Of a stretch of DNA of 64,000 bases, positions 40,654 to 52,390 are shown one piece after another. Made by a program: the position numbers and the translations under genes. Under the pieces are notes generated by a model that was not told where the DNA came from, did no database searches, and saw nothing but the letters and a program-made list of their open reading frames with translations. Numbering within the stretch: position 1 is the first letter of the stretch; every line of letters starts with the position of its first letter. This stretch comes from Deinococcus sp. KNUC1210 (GTDB taxonomy: Bacteria > Deinococcota > Deinococci > Deinococcales > Deinococcaceae), in assembly GCF_022344005.1 (NCBI RefSeq), contig NZ_CP092192.1, positions 124,001-188,000 on the forward strand. Direction: 5' to 3'.

Positions 40654-41598
40654 TTAGCGCTCGCCCAGCGTCACGCTCACTTCCTGCTCTTCGCCGCCGC
40701 GCAACACGCTGAGCATCACGGTTTCACCGGCACGGCGACGGATGTCTTCGTGCAGCGCCCCCGGATGCCGCAGCGCAGCGCCGTCGAGCGCCAGCAGCAC
40801 GTCACCGACCTTCAGGCCCGCCGTCTGTGCCGGGCTGCCGTCCTCGACGCGCACCACCGTCAGGCCCAGGCGTCCCCAGCGTCCACGCCCGCCGCGTCCA
40901 CGCCGTCCCTGTCCTTCCTGGCGTGCAGCGCCCTGGGTGTCTGCCTCTGCCGGAAAATGAACCGGCTGGGTGCCGACGCCCAGAAAGCCCTGCGGAAGAT
41001 GACCCTTCTCGGCCAGCACGCCCGCGATCTTCAGCGCCGTTTCTACGGGAACCGCCAGCAGTTGCCCGCGCATCGCCCCGGCATTCAGAATGCCCAGCAG
41101 TGCGCCCTGAGCGTCGAGCAGCATCCCGCCCGACACGCCCCGGAACGGCTGCGCCCCGGTTGCCAGCCAGCCAGCGGCGGGTGCAGGCTGGCCCGCCATT
41201 CCCAGGCTCGCCTGGAGTGTGTCCGGGCGGCCCAGCGCCAGCAGCAGCTCGCCGACACGCGTGGGAGCCGCTGTGGAGGGCGTGCTGCCGTTCAGATCGG
41301 GCACCGTCAGCAGCGCCAGATCGCTGACCGGGTCGCGGCCCGTGACGCTGGCGCTCAGCTCGCGCCCGTCCTGTGTGCGGATCGTCAGTTCGTCGCCGTG
41401 CAGGGCGTGGGCGATGGTCAGAACCTGTTGCGCCCCGATCACGGTCCCGCTGATCCGGCGGTGGGCCAGTACCGTCACCACGCCAGCCGAAGCGCGTTCG
41501 GCGGTATCGGCGAGGGCGGCAGACAGGCGGGCAAACTCCTGACGGGTTTCGGTGGCGGCGCTGTTCTCGGAAGTGTTGTTGGAAGATTCCTGTGTCAT
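40654..41598 (-). CDS. Cytosolic HtrA-like serine protease with PDZ domain
   Basis: Trypsin-fold S1C protease of 314 residues. Catalytic residues can be placed as His in VLTIAHALHG, Asp in DPVSDLALL and Ser in FRGVSGGMLLD. A PDZ domain ends the protein (GLTVVRVEDGSPAQTAGLKVGDVLLALDG). Unlike DegP it has no signal peptide or membrane anchor. An arginine/glycine-rich insert (QGRRGRGGRGRWGRLG) lies at the beginning of the PDZ domain. It is the first gene of a pair with the LuxR-type regulator. It could cleave a cytoplasmic target or act as a chaperone. Confidence 0.88.
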   Translation of the reverse strand: MTQESSNNTSENSAATETRQEFARLSAALADTAERASAGVVTVLAHRRISGTVIGAQQVLTIAHALHGDELTIRTQDGRELSASVTGRDPVSDLALLTVPDLNGSTPSTAAPTRVGELLLALGRPDTLQASLGMAGQPAPAAGWLATGAQPFRGVSGGMLLDAQGALLGILNAGAMRGQLLAVPVETALKIAGVLAEKGHLPQGFLGVGTQPVHFPAEADTQGAARQEGQGRRGRGGRGRWGRLGLTVVRVEDGSPAQTAGLKVGDVLLALDGAALRHPGALHEDIRRRAGETVMLSVLRGGEEQEVSVTLGER

Positions 41599-41693
41599 GC
41601 CCGTATGCTGCGCCCCCAACCGCCCTCGCCGCGCCGGACGAATGGGGAGCTAGCCATACGGGCAGGGTGCGGCGTGCTTCAGAAAAAGAAAAG

Positions 41694-41732
41694 GAACGGG
41701 CCGGAGCGCCAGTAGTCGCGCCCGACCCGTTC
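41694..41732 (-). terminator. Terminator of the amino-acid binding protein gene
   Basis: Outer stem GAACGGG / CCCGTTC (41694-41700 and 41726-41732) continues as an imperfect GC-rich inner stem. On the minus strand it is followed by CTTTTCTTTTTC, a good U-tract. Confidence 0.75.
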
Positions 41733-41794
41733 TCTCTGTTTCAGTTCCGACCTTCCAGATTCCCGGCCCCACCGGAAGCCGGGTTCAATTGCCC

Positions 41795-42967
41795 TTACTT
41801 CAGGTCTGCCGCCGACACCGTCTGAATCTTGGCGACCTGCGCCTGCAGCATCGAATCGAACTTCATGACCATCAGGCGGGAGCGCAGCCGCTCGCCGGTG
41901 CTGCTGAAGCCGATGGCTCCGGTGATGGTGTTGCACTGGGTTCCGCCGAAGCAGGCCGCCAGATTCACGCCGCGCACCGCCTCGCTGACCTGCACGCGGC
42001 TGGGCACGCTGCCCGCCTTGGCTGCCGCTGCCTTCAGGCCCGCCAGCAGCACGCTCGTGGCGTCGTAGGCGTACACGGCCACGCCGCTGGGCGAGGTCTG
42101 GTAGGCCGCGCGGTACGCAGTCGTGAAGCTCAGCGAGTTCGAGAAGCTGTTGACCGGCCCGAAGACGGTGGTATAGATCACGCCCGCGCCCGCGTCTCCG
42201 GCACGCTTCAGGAAGCTGGGCGAGTCCAGTCCGTCGCCGCCCATGAAGGCCGCCTTCACCCCTCCAGCTCGCAGCGCCTTGACCAGCAGACCGCCGGTAT
42301 CGTCGGTGCCGCCGAAGTACACCACCGGGGCATTGCTGGCCTTGATCTGCTTGACCACGCCCGCGACGTCGGCGGCTCCGGTGCCCACGTAGTCGGCAAC
42401 CTTGACGTTGCGCTTCTTCAGGGTTCGCAGCAGCGCTTTGGTCAGGCCGTTGCCGTAGGCGGTGTTGTCCGACACCACGAAGACCGACGACGCCTTGAGT
42501 TCGTCGGCGATGTAGTTGGCGGCAGCCACGCTCTGTGCGCCGTCGGGCGAGACGATGCGGCTGAAGTGGTTCCAGCCGTTCTCGGTCAGGGCGTCGTTGG
42601 TACTGGCGGGCGAGATCAGCGCGAGTTTGGCAGGTGCGAACGCCTGGGCCACCACATTCGACACGCTGGAATTCAGTGCGCCGACCACGCCCAGGATGCT
42701 CTTGTCGGCCAGGACCGTATCGGCGATCTGCGTGCCCAGCGTGGCCGACGCCTGATCGTCGTAGGAGGTGAGCGTCAGATCATAGCCGAGCGTCTTGAAT
42801 TCCTGAAGGTGATCCTTGACGGCCAGTTCTGCGCCGCGCTTCACTTCGCTGCCGATGGCGGTCAGGCTGCCCGACAGCGGGCTGATGGTGGCGATCTTCA
42901 GCGAGGTGGCCTGAGCCAGCCCAGCGATCAGCAGGCCAGAGAGAACTACAGTGCGCAGCGCCGTCAT
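41795..42967 (-). CDS. Branched-chain amino acid ABC transporter substrate-binding protein (LivK-like)
   Basis: Periplasmic binding protein of 390 residues. A signal peptide occupies the first 21 or so residues ([20 protein letters not shown]). The family I type fold follows ([67 protein letters not shown]). The C-terminal lobe includes [16 protein letters not shown]. LivK-type proteins deliver leucine, isoleucine, valine or related amides. No permease or ATPase gene is adjacent, so the transporter is encoded elsewhere. The start was chosen for the signal peptide; a GTG 11 codons upstream is possible. Confidence 0.93.
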   Translation of the reverse strand: MTALRTVVLSGLLIAGLAQATSLKIATISPLSGSLTAIGSEVKRGAELAVKDHLQEFKTLGYDLTLTSYDDQASATLGTQIADTVLADKSILGVVGALNSSVSNVVAQAFAPAKLALISPASTNDALTENGWNHFSRIVSPDGAQSVAAANYIADELKASSVFVVSDNTAYGNGLTKALLRTLKKRNVKVADYVGTGAADVAGVVKQIKASNAPVVYFGGTDDTGGLLVKALRAGGVKAAFMGGDGLDSPSFLKRAGDAGAGVIYTTVFGPVNSFSNSLSFTTAYRAAYQTSPSGVAVYAYDATSVLLAGLKAAAAKAGSVPSRVQVSEAVRGVNLAACFGGTQCNTITGAIGFSSTGERLRSRLMVMKFDSMLQAQVAKIQTVSAADLK

Positions 42968-43340
42968 TCGGATGGACCGGGGGCAAGTGTCATGCGGCAC
43001 TGTAAAAAAATGCTTTAGGATGTGCTTTCGAAAATCTCACATTCCTGCATGAAGGGGGCCTCTCTACCCCCAGTGCATGAATAATTCGACACCGGCACTC
43101 AGATAACGATCTGGCGACTCAGACGCTAAAATTTGCATCGACTCGACATCAATTTCCGTCCTGTTCCACTTTTCTGGGCTGTTATTCCAATTTTTTCTGA
43201 ATTTTTATGCATATTTTCCTCCCCTGCGGGGTCAACTTCTGGCGGGACGTGCTCGGGCAGCTGTGCGGCAGCACTCGCCCTTGCGGAACTTCTCGCCCGC
43301 TCAGCATCTTTTTCATGTGCAGCGCCCTTACGGTGAGGCC
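42968..43340. other. AT-rich divergent intergenic region
   Basis: No gene is visible in these 373 bases. On the minus strand TTTTTTTACAGT lies 33 bases before the LivK-like ATG and may be part of its promoter. GGGGG and CCCCC pair within 43048-43078, flanked by TGCA on both sides. The segment 43170-43215 is strongly AT-rich and probably holds the promoter of the SGNH hydrolase gene. Confidence 0.4.
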
Positions 43341-44414
43341 ATGCGTGGACTGACTGCCCGACTGCTGCTCTCCGCCGTGCTGCTGGCAGCCACCGGAACA
43401 GCCGCCCCCGCCACCCCGAGCGGGTCGTCGGCTCCGCCGCCCGTGATGCGCTATGTGTCGCTGGGAGACTCGCTGACCGCCGGGTTCCAGTCGGGCGGTC
43501 TGACCGCTCAGGGGCAGCAGGCGGCGTATCCGGTGGTCGTGGCCCGTCTGGCGCACATCGACTTCGGGGTGCCTGCGGGCAAGGCTCCCGGCTGCCCGCC
43601 TCCGCTGGACGGCGGTCTCTTCAAGCCGGGCGCGTCGTGCGTGCGCGTGCAGCCAGACGTGCGCGGCTCGAATTTTGCCGTACCGGGCGCCCGTGTCGAG
43701 GACCTGCTCAACCGGACAGCCCAGACGGCCCCAGACGCGGCCACCCGTCAGCTCTATACCCTGATTCTGGGGCCGAAGCTCAGTCAGGTGGGGGCGGCGC
43801 TGAAATCCAGGCCCACCTTCATCTCGGTGTGGATCGGCGCAAACAACGTGCTCGATACCCTGACCTCGGGCAATCCGGCTCAGGCCACCCCACCGGCAGC
43901 GTTCGAGGCGTCGTATCGTCAGCTGCTGGACGGCCTGAAGCCCGCCGGAGCGACCGTGGTGCTCTTCACGGTGCCCGATGTGACGCGGGTGCCGCTGCTG
44001 GCAAGGGGCGATTTTCTGTTCAGCCAGGGCTTCGGCCAGCCCGACTGCAAAGGAAGTGCGGCCCGCGTGGCCCTGAGCGTGCTGCTGAGTCAGGCTCCGG
44101 CCAACTGCGACGCGCCCTATGCCCTGACGCCTGCCAAACTCGACGCGATTCGCGGCACGGTGAACGCCTATAACGCCATCATCCTCAGGCTCGCCAGCGA
44201 GCGCGGCCTGAAGGTCTTCGACGTCAATCCACTCTTCGCCACCCTGAAAGCCGCCGATCCCAACCTGAGCGACCCCAACCAGCCGTTCGGCCCCGACTTC
44301 TCACTCGACGGCGTTCACCTGTCGTCTGCTGCACAGACGCGCCTCGCAGACGCTCTGGTAGCCTTCGGGAACGCCAACTTCGGCCTTCAGATCAAGCTTC
44401 CTGGCAACTCGTAA
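43341..44414 (+). CDS. Secreted SGNH/GDSL hydrolase
   Basis: Exported lipase/esterase-like protein of 357 residues. The N-terminal signal peptide is RGLTARLLLSAVLLAATGTAA. SGNH blocks are present in order: MRYVSLGDSLTAGF (catalytic Ser), FAVPGARVEDL (Gly), FISVWIGANNVLDTL (Asn) and SLDGVHLSSAAQ (Asp/His). Cysteine pairs (CPPPLDGGLFKPGASC) suggest disulphides outside the membrane. GTGAGG precedes the ATG. Substrate is unknown: a lipid, acetylated sugar or cell-wall ester. Confidence 0.92.
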   Translation: MRGLTARLLLSAVLLAATGTAAPATPSGSSAPPPVMRYVSLGDSLTAGFQSGGLTAQGQQAAYPVVVARLAHIDFGVPAGKAPGCPPPLDGGLFKPGASCVRVQPDVRGSNFAVPGARVEDLLNRTAQTAPDAATRQLYTLILGPKLSQVGAALKSRPTFISVWIGANNVLDTLTSGNPAQATPPAAFEASYRQLLDGLKPAGATVVLFTVPDVTRVPLLARGDFLFSQGFGQPDCKGSAARVALSVLLSQAPANCDAPYALTPAKLDAIRGTVNAYNAIILRLASERGLKVFDVNPLFATLKAADPNLSDPNQPFGPDFSLDGVHLSSAAQTRLADALVAFGNANFGLQIKLPGNS

Positions 44415-44440
44415 GCACCTCACCGGTCCAGCGGCCGCGA

Positions 44441-44483
44441 AACAGGGCTGCAAGCGCACCTTCCTGCCGCTTGCAGCCCTGTT
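44441..44483. terminator. Bidirectional terminator between SGNH hydrolase and cytochrome c
   Basis: Perfect 16-bp stem at 44441-44456 and 44468-44483 (AACAGGGCTGCAAGCG and its complement) with an 11-nt loop, between convergent genes. It is the longest perfect terminator stem in the window. Confidence 0.85.
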
Positions 44484-44505
44484 CGCCTGCCGATACCGAA
44501 TGCGC

Positions 44506-45510
44506 TTATTTTGGACGCTCGGCCAGCACCTGAGCGGCGGTCTTGGGAGTGCCGCGCTCGGTCTTGACGGTATCTGCGCTGATGGGCGTGCCCTTGTTGC
44601 CCCAGGTGGTCCGGATGTACGTGGTCACGGCAGCGATGTCGGCGTCGTTCAGCTGGCTGGCCCAGGCGGGCATGACCCCGTTGTACGGCTGACCCTTGGC
44701 CACGATATTGCCCTGAAGTCCGTAGAGCAGCACATCGGCCACGTACTTCTCGTCGCCCTGAATCGCCGCATTGCCCGCCAGCGGCGGAAACGCTCCCGGC
44801 ACGCCTGCTCCCGACGCACCGTGACAGCCCGCGCAGTTGGTGGTAAAGACGGCAACGCCTCTGGCTGCGTTCACGGCGACGTTGTTGACAGCAGTGGTGC
44901 TGCCGGAACCAGACGCGGGATTGCCAGCAGTGTTGGTCGTGTCGGTGGGCGTGTTGGTCGCAGAGTCGCTGGTGGCGGTACTCGGGGCAGTCGGCGTCGT
45001 CGCGGTCGTGGTGTTGCCGTCAGCCGTGTTGGAGGCTGTCGTTCCGGCACCGTCATTGACCTTGCTGCCCTCGTTCCCGGTCGGTGGCGTAACGACAGTG
45101 CCGGGAGCTGCCGAACCCGTCGCGGGATTGGCATTCCGGTCGTTGGTCGTCAGGGTGGGCGTCGCGGGCGCGGCAGCGGGCATGGTCGCCGCCGCGTCGC
45201 CTGTCGTGCTGCTGCTTCCCCCGGCAGCGGTGGTCGAGGTGCTGCCGCTGGCCGCGCCCCTAGAGGTGGCAGGCGTGGTGGTCGCGGGCGTGTTGGTCAT
45301 CGTGGTGCCCGCCATACTGCCGCTGTCACCGGAGGCAGCGGTCGTGCTGGCAGCTCCCGAAGTGGTCGAAGCGGCGCTGCCGGTCGTGGCGGTGGTAGAC
45401 GGGCCGGTAAAACTGCCTCCGGTGCCGATCAGAATGGCGACGATGAGCGCGACGGTGCCGACCGGAAAGGCCACACCGAGAATGCCGGGAAGCGGAGATT
45501 GTGAGGCCAT
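44506..45510 (-). CDS. Membrane-anchored cytochrome c with very long Ser/Thr/Ala linker
   Basis: Protein of 334 residues. An uncleaved-looking N-terminal helix (LPGILGVAFPVGTVALIVAILIG) is followed by about 175 residues of low complexity rich in Thr, Ser, Ala, Gly and Asn. A C-terminal class I cytochrome c domain follows (CAGCHGASGAGVPGAFPPL; axial Met in NGVMPAWAS). The linker could let the heme reach across the cell wall. GAAGGAG precedes the ATG by about 8 nt. Partner oxidases or dehydrogenases are not nearby. The heme domain assignment is firm. Confidence 0.92.
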   Translation of the reverse strand: MASQSPLPGILGVAFPVGTVALIVAILIGTGGSFTGPSTTATTGSAASTTSGAASTTAASGDSGSMAGTTMTNTPATTTPATSRGAASGSTSTTAAGGSSSTTGDAAATMPAAAPATPTLTTNDRNANPATGSAAPGTVVTPPTGNEGSKVNDGAGTTASNTADGNTTTATTPTAPSTATSDSATNTPTDTTNTAGNPASGSGSTTAVNNVAVNAARGVAVFTTNCAGCHGASGAGVPGAFPPLAGNAAIQGDEKYVADVLLYGLQGNIVAKGQPYNGVMPAWASQLNDADIAAVTTYIRTTWGNKGTPISADTVKTERGTPKTAAQVLAERPK

Positions 45511-45738
45511 AGAGGTGGCTCCTTCTGAAAGCTGGGAATGGAGATGGACGACTCGGATGATGGGAAAGCAGGCCAGAAGCCCGCTGCTGTGCGGTTCGCC
45601 TCTGGGTATAGCGGAAGCCGCCCCCGGCATGTGTCGGATGAAATGCGGTATTTCTTAACGCTGACCGCTGGTCTTCCTCTCACAACTTCTCAGCATTCAG
45701 GACTGCTGGGCTGCAGACCTCAGGACTTCTTCGCGGCC

Positions 45739-46128
45739 TTATACGCCGAAGAAGCCCACCAGGGTCCGGAGCCGTCCGTCACTGGCGACCTGCCCGATAT
45801 CCCGGCCCTCGCGCAGTGTGAAGCCGTCGCCGTCGGTGGCACGCCAGGTGAAATGGACGTAGTCGTGGTGGGCACTCACCGGGCTGGTCAGTTCCAGGCG
45901 CACGCCGGGGTAGCGCATGGTGAAGGCGTGAATATGTTCGCCGAGCGCCTGCTGGCCCACCACCCGCGCCGTCGGGTCCGAATACACGGCGGTTTCACAC
46001 CATGCCAGTTCCAGCAGTCTGCGCCGGGTCTGGTCATCGGCCTCGTTCCAGGCGGCCAGATAGGCCATGACGATCATTTCGACGGATTCCGTCTTCGCAG
46101 CGTTGATGTCCGCGACTACGTGATTCAT
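45739..46128 (-). CDS. SnoaL-like/NTF2 family protein
   Basis: Cone-fold protein of 129 residues of the nuclear transport factor 2 / SnoaL superfamily. Visible features are YLAAWNEADDQTRRRLLELAWCETAVYSDP at the N-terminal helix and strand, LGEHIHAFTMRYPGVRLELTS, and VHFTWRATDGDGFTLREGRDIGQV. These proteins range from polyketide cyclases to binding proteins; the role here is unknown. GGAGG lies 4 nt before the ATG (MNHVVAD). It is monocistronic and diverges from hisJ. Confidence 0.9.
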   Translation of the reverse strand: MNHVVADINAAKTESVEMIVMAYLAAWNEADDQTRRRLLELAWCETAVYSDPTARVVGQQALGEHIHAFTMRYPGVRLELTSPVSAHHDYVHFTWRATDGDGFTLREGRDIGQVASDGRLRTLVGFFGV

Positions 46129-46265
46129 ACATCCTCCGGAGCGACCTGCTCGGCCCCCGCGACCAAGACCGCCACCTCTCAGGGTACGCTTCACCGATCT
46201 TTACTTTCCAGAGCTGACAGCCGCTCTGTGTGGGCGCATCAGGCGTTCAGCCTTTACCCTGAGGC

Positions 46266-47069
46266 ATGCTTCCGCTTCCCGATCATCACACCCATCACCT
46301 GCGCTGCGGGCATGCAGTCGGCAGTCTGGACGATGTGGCCGCGTCGGCCCTGAGGCGCGGGCTGCCCGCCGTGGGTCTGAGCGACCATGCGCCCCTGCTG
46401 TTTCTGCCGGGCGACCATCCAGCGCCGCTCATCGCCATGCCTGCTTCCGAGTTTCCCGCCTACGTGGAGGAAATGCAGCACGTGCAAGCGCGGTACGCGG
46501 GCCGCCTGCGCGTGCTGGCGAGCGTCGAGGCCGATTATGTGCCGGGGTCGGAGGCAGCGTACCGGCATCTGCTGGCGGCCCCGCTCGATTACCTGCTGGG
46601 CAGCGTTCACTGGATAGACGGCTGGAGCCTGTTCAGCGCCGAGTTGCCGGACGGCTGGACGCGTGAACATGCCTGGAGCCGCGCTCTGGCACTGACGCGA
46701 GAAGCGGCCGCCAGCGACTTTGCCGACGTGATCGCGCATCTGGACGTGCTCAAGACCAGGGGCCACCTGCCTGAACGCTGGCAGACCCGCGAACTGGACG
46801 ATACCCTGGACGCCATCGCCGCAGCGGGCAAGGCCATCGAACTGAATACCAGCGGGTGGCGCAAACCGGTGAACGAGTGCTTTCCCAGCCCGGCCATTCT
46901 GGAGCGTGCAGCGCGGCGCGGCATTCCGGTCTGCCTGGGCAGCGACGCGCACCACCCCCAGGATGTCGGGGCCGATTTCGAGCGGGCCGCTCGCGTGCTG
47001 CACGGCGCCGGATACCGCGAAACCGTGACCTGGGAAGGCCGTGAACGGCGAGTCATCCCACTTGCCTGA
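46266..47069 (+). CDS. hisJ: PHP-domain histidinol-phosphatase (HisJ type)
   Basis: PHP-family phosphoesterase of 267 residues. Metal-binding motifs are DHHTHHLRCGHAVGSLDDV (H-x-H pair), LPAVGLSDHAPL, VEADYVPG, LLGSVHWIDGW, FADVIAHLDVLK, AIELNTSG, and the C-terminal LGSDAHHPQDVG. This is the HisK/HisJ family that dephosphorylates L-histidinol phosphate in histidine synthesis. TACCCT lies 5 nt before the ATG, compatible with a leaderless transcript. It is unlinked to other his genes here and precedes ligA on the same strand. Confidence 0.92.
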   Translation: MLPLPDHHTHHLRCGHAVGSLDDVAASALRRGLPAVGLSDHAPLLFLPGDHPAPLIAMPASEFPAYVEEMQHVQARYAGRLRVLASVEADYVPGSEAAYRHLLAAPLDYLLGSVHWIDGWSLFSAELPDGWTREHAWSRALALTREAAASDFADVIAHLDVLKTRGHLPERWQTRELDDTLDAIAAAGKAIELNTSGWRKPVNECFPSPAILERAARRGIPVCLGSDAHHPQDVGADFERAARVLHGAGYRETVTWEGRERRVIPLA

Positions 47070-47090
47070 GTACGCCTATACCTGATCTGA

Positions 47091-49244
<2,154 letters not shown>

Positions 49245-49248
49245 ACGC

Positions 49249-50593
49249 TCACTTCAGCCCGCTTCGGGGGCCCAGAGCGTCTGACGGCTCTTGCCACACC
49301 ACCGATACGCTGAAGCCGCCCGCCTGCCACTGTGCGCTCAGGTGGGCTGGCCAGCGCTGTACATGGGCGTGGACCAGTGCCAGCCCCAGGCCGCTGCCCG
49401 GCACGTTCTGCACGCCCGTTCCGCGTTCGAAAGGCCGCAGCAGCCGCGCCCACTCGCTTTCGAGCGGGCCGGGGCCGCTGTCGCGGATGCTCAGAGTCTG
49501 CCCGTGCACGCGCACCCGCACCGCCGCGCCGCCGTATTTCAGGGCGTTGCTCAGCAGATTGTCGATCACCACCTGAAGGCCCGGCATCTCGGCCAGAATC
49601 CAGCTCTCCTCGATATCGAGTTGCAGTCGTCGCCCCCCGTGCTGCGCCGAGTCGTGCAGGCGCTCTGCCACGCTCAGGGTCGCCGCGCCCAGTTCGAGCG
49701 GCACCAGCAGCGGCGGAGTGTCGGTGCGGGCCAGTTCCAGCAGCCCTTCGCTCAGCGCAATCAGCGACTGGACCCGGTTTCTCATGATCAGCAGCGTCCT
49801 GTGCACCGTCTCTTCGTCTCTGGGGCGCTCCAGCGCCAGGTCGAGCCGCCCCTTCAGCGCGGTCAGCGGGGTTCTGAGTTCGTGGGCGGCGGTGCGGGCG
49901 AATTCCTTTTCGCGCTCGATACTGCTCGCCAGACGGTCGAGCATGCGGTTGACCGTGAGGGTCAGGCGGGCCATCTCGTCGCGCCCCGGCGACACAGCCA
50001 CGCGCTCGGCGTACTGCCCCCGGCAGCGATGCGCTCGGCCATGCTCACCACCGCATCGACCGGACGCAGCGCTCTGTCGGCCAGCAGATAGCCCGCAGCG
50101 CACGCCACCACGATCATGAAGGCGCTGCCCAGCACCAGCATGCGCCCCAGCAGTTCGACCACTTCATCGAGGCTGTCGCTGGCACGCGACACGCGCAGCA
50201 GCAGGCCGCGTGCCAGCACGGTGGTGAAGACCCGCCGCCCCAGCGCTTTATACGCGCCCAGCCGCATGGGAAGCGCGGGCAGCACCGCTGGATTGCCTGC
50301 CCGGACGAGGCGCGTGCCGCTGCTGCTCAGCAGTTCTGCCGTGATCTCGGCGCTGGGCTGGAAAGCGGGGGAAAATGAGGCTGGCCACCCGTCCAGGTCA
50401 GGCCCGACTGCGCCACCTGGGCCGTGTCGCGCAGATTGGCGTCAAGCGAGTGCGTCAGGGTGCCCCGAGCTGCCAGGAAGACGCTCAGCGCCCCCAGCAT
50501 CACACTCACCGAGAAGATCAGCGCGTAGCCGATGGTGAGTTTCAGGCGCAGGCTGAGCAGATTCAGACCCGGCAGATTCAGGCCGCGCCACAC
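49249..50593 (-). pseudogene. Two-component sensor histidine kinase, two frameshifts
   Basis: Reconstructed protein of 448 residues, the partner of the OmpR-type regulator upstream. TM1 lies near residue 17 (LTIGYALIFSVSVMLGALSV) and TM2 near 154 (MLVLGSAFMIVVACAAGYLLA) with an extracytoplasmic region between. HAMP (RALRPVDAVVSMAERIAAGG) precedes HisKA (FARTAAHELRTPLTALKG, His near 238), then HATPase with NLLSNALKY, RDSGPGP and GSGLGLALV. One base is missing in the five-base runs at 50367-50371 and at 50017-50021; adding each back restores HFPPAFQPSAEIT and AAGGQYAERV. Start is a GTG 5 bp past the regulator stop. Confidence 0.88.
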
Positions 50594-50598
50594 GGTTT

Positions 50599-51273
50599 TC
50601 AGCCCGCCACCCGGCCTATACGGTAGCCGGACCCGCGCACCGTCTCGATCAGCGCTTCGTTGGTCTTGCGGCGCAGCGTGCTCACGTACACGTCGATCAC
50701 CTTGGGTTCCACGCCATTTTCTCCGCCCCACAGCCGCTCGATGATCTCGTCTCGCCCGAAGACCCGCCCCGGATGCAGCACCAGCAGTTCCAGCAGCAGA
50801 AATTCCCGCCGGGTCAGATCGGCCCGCGCACCGCCGCGGCACACCTCGCGCCCGCCCAGATCGAGCATCCACTCGCCTGGCAGAGGCACGGTGTTCTGCG
50901 GGTGCCCGCCTGCCCGCCGCAGCAGAGCCCGGATTCTGGCCCGCAGTTCGCCAAAGTCAAAGGGCTTGGTCAGATAGTCGTCGCCGCCCGCGTCCAGCCC
51001 GCGAATTCTGTCTTCGGGCAGGCCGCGTGCCGTCAGGTACAGCATGGGTGTGGTCAGGCCCAGGCCGCGCAGGCGCTGGCCCAGCCGGAACCCCGCGTCG
51101 GCCTCGCCCGGCAGCATCACGTCCAGAATCAGCACGCCGTAGGGAAACAGCCGCGCCAGTTCCTCGCCCTGGGCAGCGGTGGCCGCCACGTCGCACTCGT
51201 AGCCGTCGTCTGCCAGCCCGTCGCACAGCAGCTCCGAAATGAAGGCGTCGTCCTCGACGATCAGTACACGCAT
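50599..51273 (-). CDS. OmpR/PhoB family response regulator
   Basis: Response regulator of 224 residues. The receiver has VLIVEDDAFI, the phospho-acceptor Asp in LILDVMLPG near residue 50, and LTKPFDFGEL with the conserved lysine. The winged HTH is typical (DLTRREFLLLELLVLHPGRVFGRDEIIERLWG ... IDVYVSTLRRKTNEALIETVRGSGYRIG). It is encoded immediately before its histidine kinase, 5 bp apart. The target operon is unknown. Confidence 0.96.
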   Translation of the reverse strand: MRVLIVEDDAFISELLCDGLADDGYECDVAATAAQGEELARLFPYGVLILDVMLPGEADAGFRLGQRLRGLGLTTPMLYLTARGLPEDRIRGLDAGGDDYLTKPFDFGELRARIRALLRRAGGHPQNTVPLPGEWMLDLGGREVCRGGARADLTRREFLLLELLVLHPGRVFGRDEIIERLWGGENGVEPKVIDVYVSTLRRKTNEALIETVRGSGYRIGRVAG

Positions 51274-51322
51274 ACGTCAGCGAGCATCGGCAGGGCGGGT
51301 AAAGCCTGGGTATATCGGTCGT

Positions 51323-52273
51323 TCAGAAATTCTCGACATCGCCCGCCACGTCGTCATCCTGCACAGCCACGTAACGCCGGGTGGTGTCCACGCTCGAATG
51401 CCCCAGAAACAGCCCGACGCGGGTGAAATCGCGGGTGGCGGTATACAGCCGGGTGCCGGAATGCTTGCGGGCCGCATGAAAGCCGCGCCACGCGTCGCCG
51501 TGCCCGGCAGCCCTGAAGGCTTTTTGCAGGCGGTAGGTGGCCTGATGATAGTCCCACTGAAACAGGTTGCCCTCGGGCGTCAGGGGAGGCAGCGTCGTCA
51601 CGGCCTCGCGCACCCGTTTGCCCAGCGGCACCACCCGCACCTTGCCGCCCTTCCCGTGAATACGGATGCGCCCCGCCGAGATGTCGTCGGTTTTCGTGTT
51701 CAGCGCCTCGGTGATTCGCAGCCCCGCGTGGGCGCACAGCAGCAGCAGCGCCGACAGCCGGGCGTCGCAGTGCTCCAGTGCGGCGTCGATCTCCTGGCGG
51801 TACGGCGGATTCTTGACGATACCGGGGGTGGGGTCGGGCGGAACGTGGGCGTCCTCGAAAGGCTGAGCCTCGGTGGCCCCAGCCCAGCGCAGCGCCCGGT
51901 ACAGCGCCCGCACGCCTGCCACGTACTGCGCCACCGTCGAGGCCGACAGTTTGCCGCGTTTGCCGTTGCCCAGCGTTTCACGCGTCTGGAGCCACGCCAC
52001 GTAGCGCCCGCCGTCGCGCCGTCCGGGGTGCAGCAGCGTCACGCCTGCGTCTCTGGCCCAGGGCACATAGTCCTTGATCGCCAGGGCGTAGGCGTCGAGC
52101 GTCTTGACGCTGGTTCTCGCTCCCTTGCGGCTGGCGGTGGTCATGTACCCGTGCGTGATGCTGATGAGCAGCGCGGCGTCGTAGGTGCTGGCTGCCTCGA
52201 CAGCCCGCACCCGCAGCGCGGCGTCGGTCAGATTGGACAGTGCCAGCGCGTCCGAGGCGCGAACCAGCGTCAT
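51323..52273 (-). CDS. Tyrosine recombinase/integrase (XerC/D-like)
   Basis: Site-specific recombinase of 316 residues. The catalytic set is visible: Arg in [11 protein letters not shown], Lys in [15 protein letters not shown]-x-x-R in FHAARKHSG, His in [14 protein letters not shown] and Tyr in that last block. The N-terminal SAM-like domain ([24 protein letters not shown]) binds DNA. No excisionase, attachment repeats or phage genes are near, so a chromosomal Xer role or a domesticated integrase are both open. Convergent or operon partners are absent. Confidence 0.92.
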   Translation of the reverse strand: MTLVRASDALALSNLTDAALRVRAVEAASTYDAALLISITHGYMTTASRKGARTSVKTLDAYALAIKDYVPWARDAGVTLLHPGRRDGGRYVAWLQTRETLGNGKRGKLSASTVAQYVAGVRALYRALRWAGATEAQPFEDAHVPPDPTPGIVKNPPYRQEIDAALEHCDARLSALLLLCAHAGLRITEALNTKTDDISAGRIRIHGKGGKVRVVPLGKRVREAVTTLPPLTPEGNLFQWDYHQATYRLQKAFRAAGHGDAWRGFHAARKHSGTRLYTATRDFTRVGLFLGHSSVDTTRRYVAVQDDDVAGDVENF

Positions 52274-52390
52274 TGGCGGCCCCAGGCAGGGCAGCGCAGG
52301 AAGGAGTTCACGCCGACAGTTTATACCGAATTCATCCGGGTTCTCGCTGCGGGAAGCACAGTTCTCCGGGATGCGTGCTGCGCTGCGGTC

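Noticed and set aside
51323..52273. Integrase marking a genomic island
   Set aside because: No tRNA, attachment repeats, phage or transfer genes flank it, and composition is unchanged.
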